Positions 61,624-64,000 of a stretch of DNA of 64,000 nucleotides are shown in pieces. Made by a program: the position numbers and the translations under genes. The notes under the pieces are model-generated. The model saw only the letters and a program-made list of their open reading frames with translations, did no database searches and had not been told where the DNA came from. Source of the stretch: Coffea arabica (taxonomy: Eukaryota > Streptophyta > Magnoliopsida > Gentianales > Rubiaceae); NCBI RefSeq assembly GCF_036785885.1, contig NC_092323.1, positions 1,054,001-1,118,000 on the forward strand. Reading direction: 5' to 3'. The first letter of the stretch is position 1. The number at the start of each line of letters is the position of its first letter.

Positions 61624-62109
61624 ATCTCCTCACCATCCAAACACGCTAGACTTTTCTTTCTCTCTCTCTCTCTTTTTTTTTTGAAAATAATAATAATAAT
61701 AAAAAATAAAAGTTGATGGAATACTTTTATCTCTCTCTTTTTTTTCCTTTATGAATGGTCGTATGGTTTGTAATAATCACATTCTTAAGCAGGTTTGGGT
61801 AAGGTATAATTGGCGGATTAATTGTTGTTGTTTTTTTTTTCTGAAAAAAAAGTTGATATACATTTACAGGCATAATTATTTCACATATTAAATTGATGTA
61901 CATGAATAAAATTCTCATGTATAACAAAAGTAATGTTAGTGTTCATTCGATTATTGTATAATATACAACAATCACACTGAAAACCTGATCTAATTTTTTT
62001 GCGTTTGGGGAGGGGTGGGGGGTGGTCGAAACAATAGTTATATTGATGATGTAAAAAATATATAACCAATCCATTGTTTTAGTAATAATATCAATGAGTG
62101 GGTTTGAAT

Positions 62110-62250
62110 AGCAACCTATTTTTTAAAATATTATTTTGTTTGCTTGCATCACAATTACAATTCTCAATCCCCTTTTTATCATAAAAAATGGTTGAATAAT
62201 TATTCTAAATAATATTTAAAATAAACTCCCATCCAAATGCTCAGAGCATA
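62110..62250. mobile_element. MITE-like element, diverged copy
   Basis: Shares with the other copies the order: GCATCACAATTACAATTC, CCCTTTTTATCATAAAAAAT, a block of ATTATTCTAAATAATAT, and a right end CTCCCATCCAAATGC. The left inverted repeat is poorly kept (TTTGTTTGCTTG). Confidence 0.45.
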
Positions 62251-62345
62251 TGGTAACTACTATAAGAGCCCGACAGAAGTACTAACAAACATTATTTGTT
62301 ATGTACAAAGCTTAGGTCGAAGGGGTGGATTTCAATTGGTATTTA

Positions 62346-63641
62346 GGGATAATTTCAGAAACCTTCCTTAGAGATTTCTAACAATTTCACTCAGCTTTCC
62401 CTTATTTTAAAAAATTACATTGATCTCCCTTACTTTTACTATTTAAGTAACATTATAGACCCATTAGGCTAAAATTATACATAAGTATCTTAAAATACCC
62501 TTATGCAATATCATAACATCAAAAGAAAGTGAAAAAAAAGGCTTAGTGATCAATTTAACTAAAAAAAAAAAAGTAGCAAACACTTTTATCTAAATTTGCT
62601 ATGCTTCCACGATAATTGTAAACCCAAAATCTCATCACCCCCATTCAAGCAAACTCCAATTTAATTCCCAAATTCTATCAATTTTGGCATCATTAAAATC
62701 CCAAACTCTGCCCGAATCACTTTACAAATAGACCATAACCACCACCATCAACTAAAATACTCTCAAAAGCTTCCCGCCTCAAATTAACACTATATTTTGT
62801 CTATTGGCTAATCTCACTCCGCAAATTATTAACCCAACACCTATCTCATATCACATTCCTTGAACAGAAGATCTGGCCAACCACTATTGATGTTTCTGCC
62901 AAGAGCAATCCCATACTCTAATGTCGTTATGAATAGAGAAACTAACTTTTATGACAAACCACCATCAGTACTTATAAATCAAACAAAAATAAAAATAAAT
63001 AAAGATATTAGATTCTAGTGTGTATAGACATAATAGCATAACCCAAAATCATTCATTTTTCTCTTCCAATCATAATCCATTAATTTCATTTTTTTCCTTC
63101 TATATCACAACCATTTTCATCATCTCCATCTAATTTGACTATGAAATTTTCATTTGCTCCATCAATTTGTAATTTTGGAAATTTTAATTCTTTAATATAT
63201 GCAAATTATAATACGAGAAGAAATAAACGAGGGGACTGATAGTTAAGTACTGCGGAAAGAAAGAAAGAGACAAGAAATAAACACTTATGATAAGTTTGCA
63301 TAGTGGTGTAATTGATGGGTGGAGGAGACTGTGCAATTATAAGTAGGAAGGAGAGAATCATAAGAGGTTGAAAAAAATAGAGGAAAAGAGAAAAGAAACT
63401 GCTGTTAATTAAAATAGGGTTGGAACTTGGAAATGATGATGAGCTATTGCAAGCTTTTATATTTTTCTTTTACTTTTGGTTTGGTTTTTGTATTCCACAT
63501 ATGTGATAAATTATCTATTAAGTAGAGGGTATTGTAGTCATTTTATTGAACTGAGGGAAGTTAGTGTAATTTTCTAAAATTGGAAGGAGCTATGTGAAAT
63601 TGTCAGAAACCTCCCTTGAGGGAGGTTTCTGAAATTATCCC
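62346..63641. mobile_element. Non-autonomous Mutator-like (MULE) element, ends intact
   Basis: 1296 bp. It begins GGGATAATTTCAGAAACCTT and ends with the inverse (AGGTTTCTGAAATTATCCC). The likeness of the two ends continues for about 45 bases and, more loosely, further in. It is flanked on both sides by the identical 9-bp sequence TGGTATTTA (62337-62345 and 63642-63650). A 9-bp target duplication with long terminal inverted repeats is the Mutator hallmark. The right end also holds a tiny extra palindrome (CCTCCCTTGAGGGAGG). The inside is AT-rich without a transposase frame, so it depended on another element to move. The perfect duplication points to a fairly recent insertion. Confidence 0.82.
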
Positions 63642-63814
63642 TGGTATTTATTTATTAGTCAGCAGGATTTGGCCATTTGGTGGGCCGTACAAATAAATCC
63701 AGTGAGAGGAGGGGGAGGCATTTTGGTAATTTGAGCGGTACAAGATATGAATTAGGGTTTTCTGAGTCGCGCCTCCTTTTACTATATATATATAATAGGT
63801 TGGTGGAGTAGTAC

Positions 63815-63851
<37 letters not shown>

Positions 63852-63866
63852 ATGTACAGCCATTAC

Positions 63867-63934
63867 CGAAACTCAGAGTCGTCGTCCTCCGGTTCCAGGA
63901 CTTGGATGAGAGCAACATCCGTCCGTCGGTCCAT
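63867..63934 (-). CDS. Possible first exon of a leftward gene (weak)
   Basis: An ATG in good context (GGCGATGG) opens 22 codons plus two bases, starting MDRRTDVALIQVLEPEDDDS, to a donor-like GTAATG. Composition is clearly richer in GC than the flank. But no second exon was found to the left, where the MULE lies. On the plus strand the same stretch opens at an ATG at 63852 for 45 codons. Either could be the edge of a gene outside the window or chance. Confidence 0.25.
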
Positions 63935-64000
63935 CGCCGGAAGCGGCTCCAGAGAGAAACACGCACTAACATTAGCAAAAGAGTAAAACCATACGTGAGA

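Larger units (their letters stand above)
61624..63850. other. Intergenic downstream of MTP
   Basis: MTP 3' UTR, then AT-rich DNA, a partial MITE-like copy near 62110-62250, the MULE-type element at 62346-63641, and TA/TG microsatellites at 63784-63850. No coding exon was recognised. Confidence 0.6.

Overview
This is a gene-rich stretch of nuclear DNA from a flowering plant, almost certainly a eudicot. The genes are split by AT-rich, T-rich introns with GT..AG borders. The products are plant types: a plastid GAPDH, a plant Raf-like kinase with a PB1 domain, a peroxisomal SDR ending in SKL, and a Mn-type cation diffusion facilitator. A short inverted-repeat element family (ends near GTTTGGATTG / CAATCCAAAC) reminds me of asterid genomes such as coffee, but that is a recollection and not a proof. 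I worked out exon borders by hand from splice sites, reading phase and remembered family sequences; every multi-exon model closes in frame. The one exception is a single stop codon inside the SDR gene.

Layout. 1-8.9 kb (+): 3' two-thirds of CBP80/ABH1, large subunit of the nuclear cap-binding complex. 10.6-11.9 kb (+): intronless AVT3-type vacuolar amino-acid transporter. 12.9-13.4 kb (-): mitochondrial ribosomal protein uL11m. 15.9 kb: a lone exon-like fragment. 16.8-20.1 kb (-): peroxisomal 2,4-dienoyl-CoA reductase-like SDR with an in-frame TAA. 20.5-24.6 kb (+): DEAD-box helicase RH36, divergent from the SDR across 363 bp. 26.3-32.9 kb (-): PB1-Raf-like kinase. 35.7-42.1 kb (-): a two-repeat SLT/lytic-transglycosylase-like protein. 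44.6-48.6 kb (+): plastid GAPDH (GAPCP). 50.5-55.6 kb (-): DCN1-like neddylation factor. 57.6-61.6 kb (+): Mn-CDF transporter (MTP9/10 type). 61.6-64 kb: intergenic DNA with an intact-ended 1.3-kb MULE-type element.

The genes do not form a pathway. They are housekeeping functions in RNA capping, rRNA maturation, mitochondrial translation, peroxisomal and plastid metabolism, signalling and metal transport. From memory, the order kinase / RH36 / transglycosylase / GAPCP / cation efflux matches Arabidopsis At1g16270-At1g16310, so 20-62 kb looks like an old collinear block with a DCN1-like gene inserted or lost elsewhere.

The observations most worth a second look are the premature TAA in the SDR, the double SLT protein whose second repeat lacks the catalytic Glu, the MULE with a perfect 9-bp target duplication plus a decayed relative at 49 kb, an unidentified coding-like segment at 25.4 kb, and a DCN1-like start codon that forms the last three bases of its exon.
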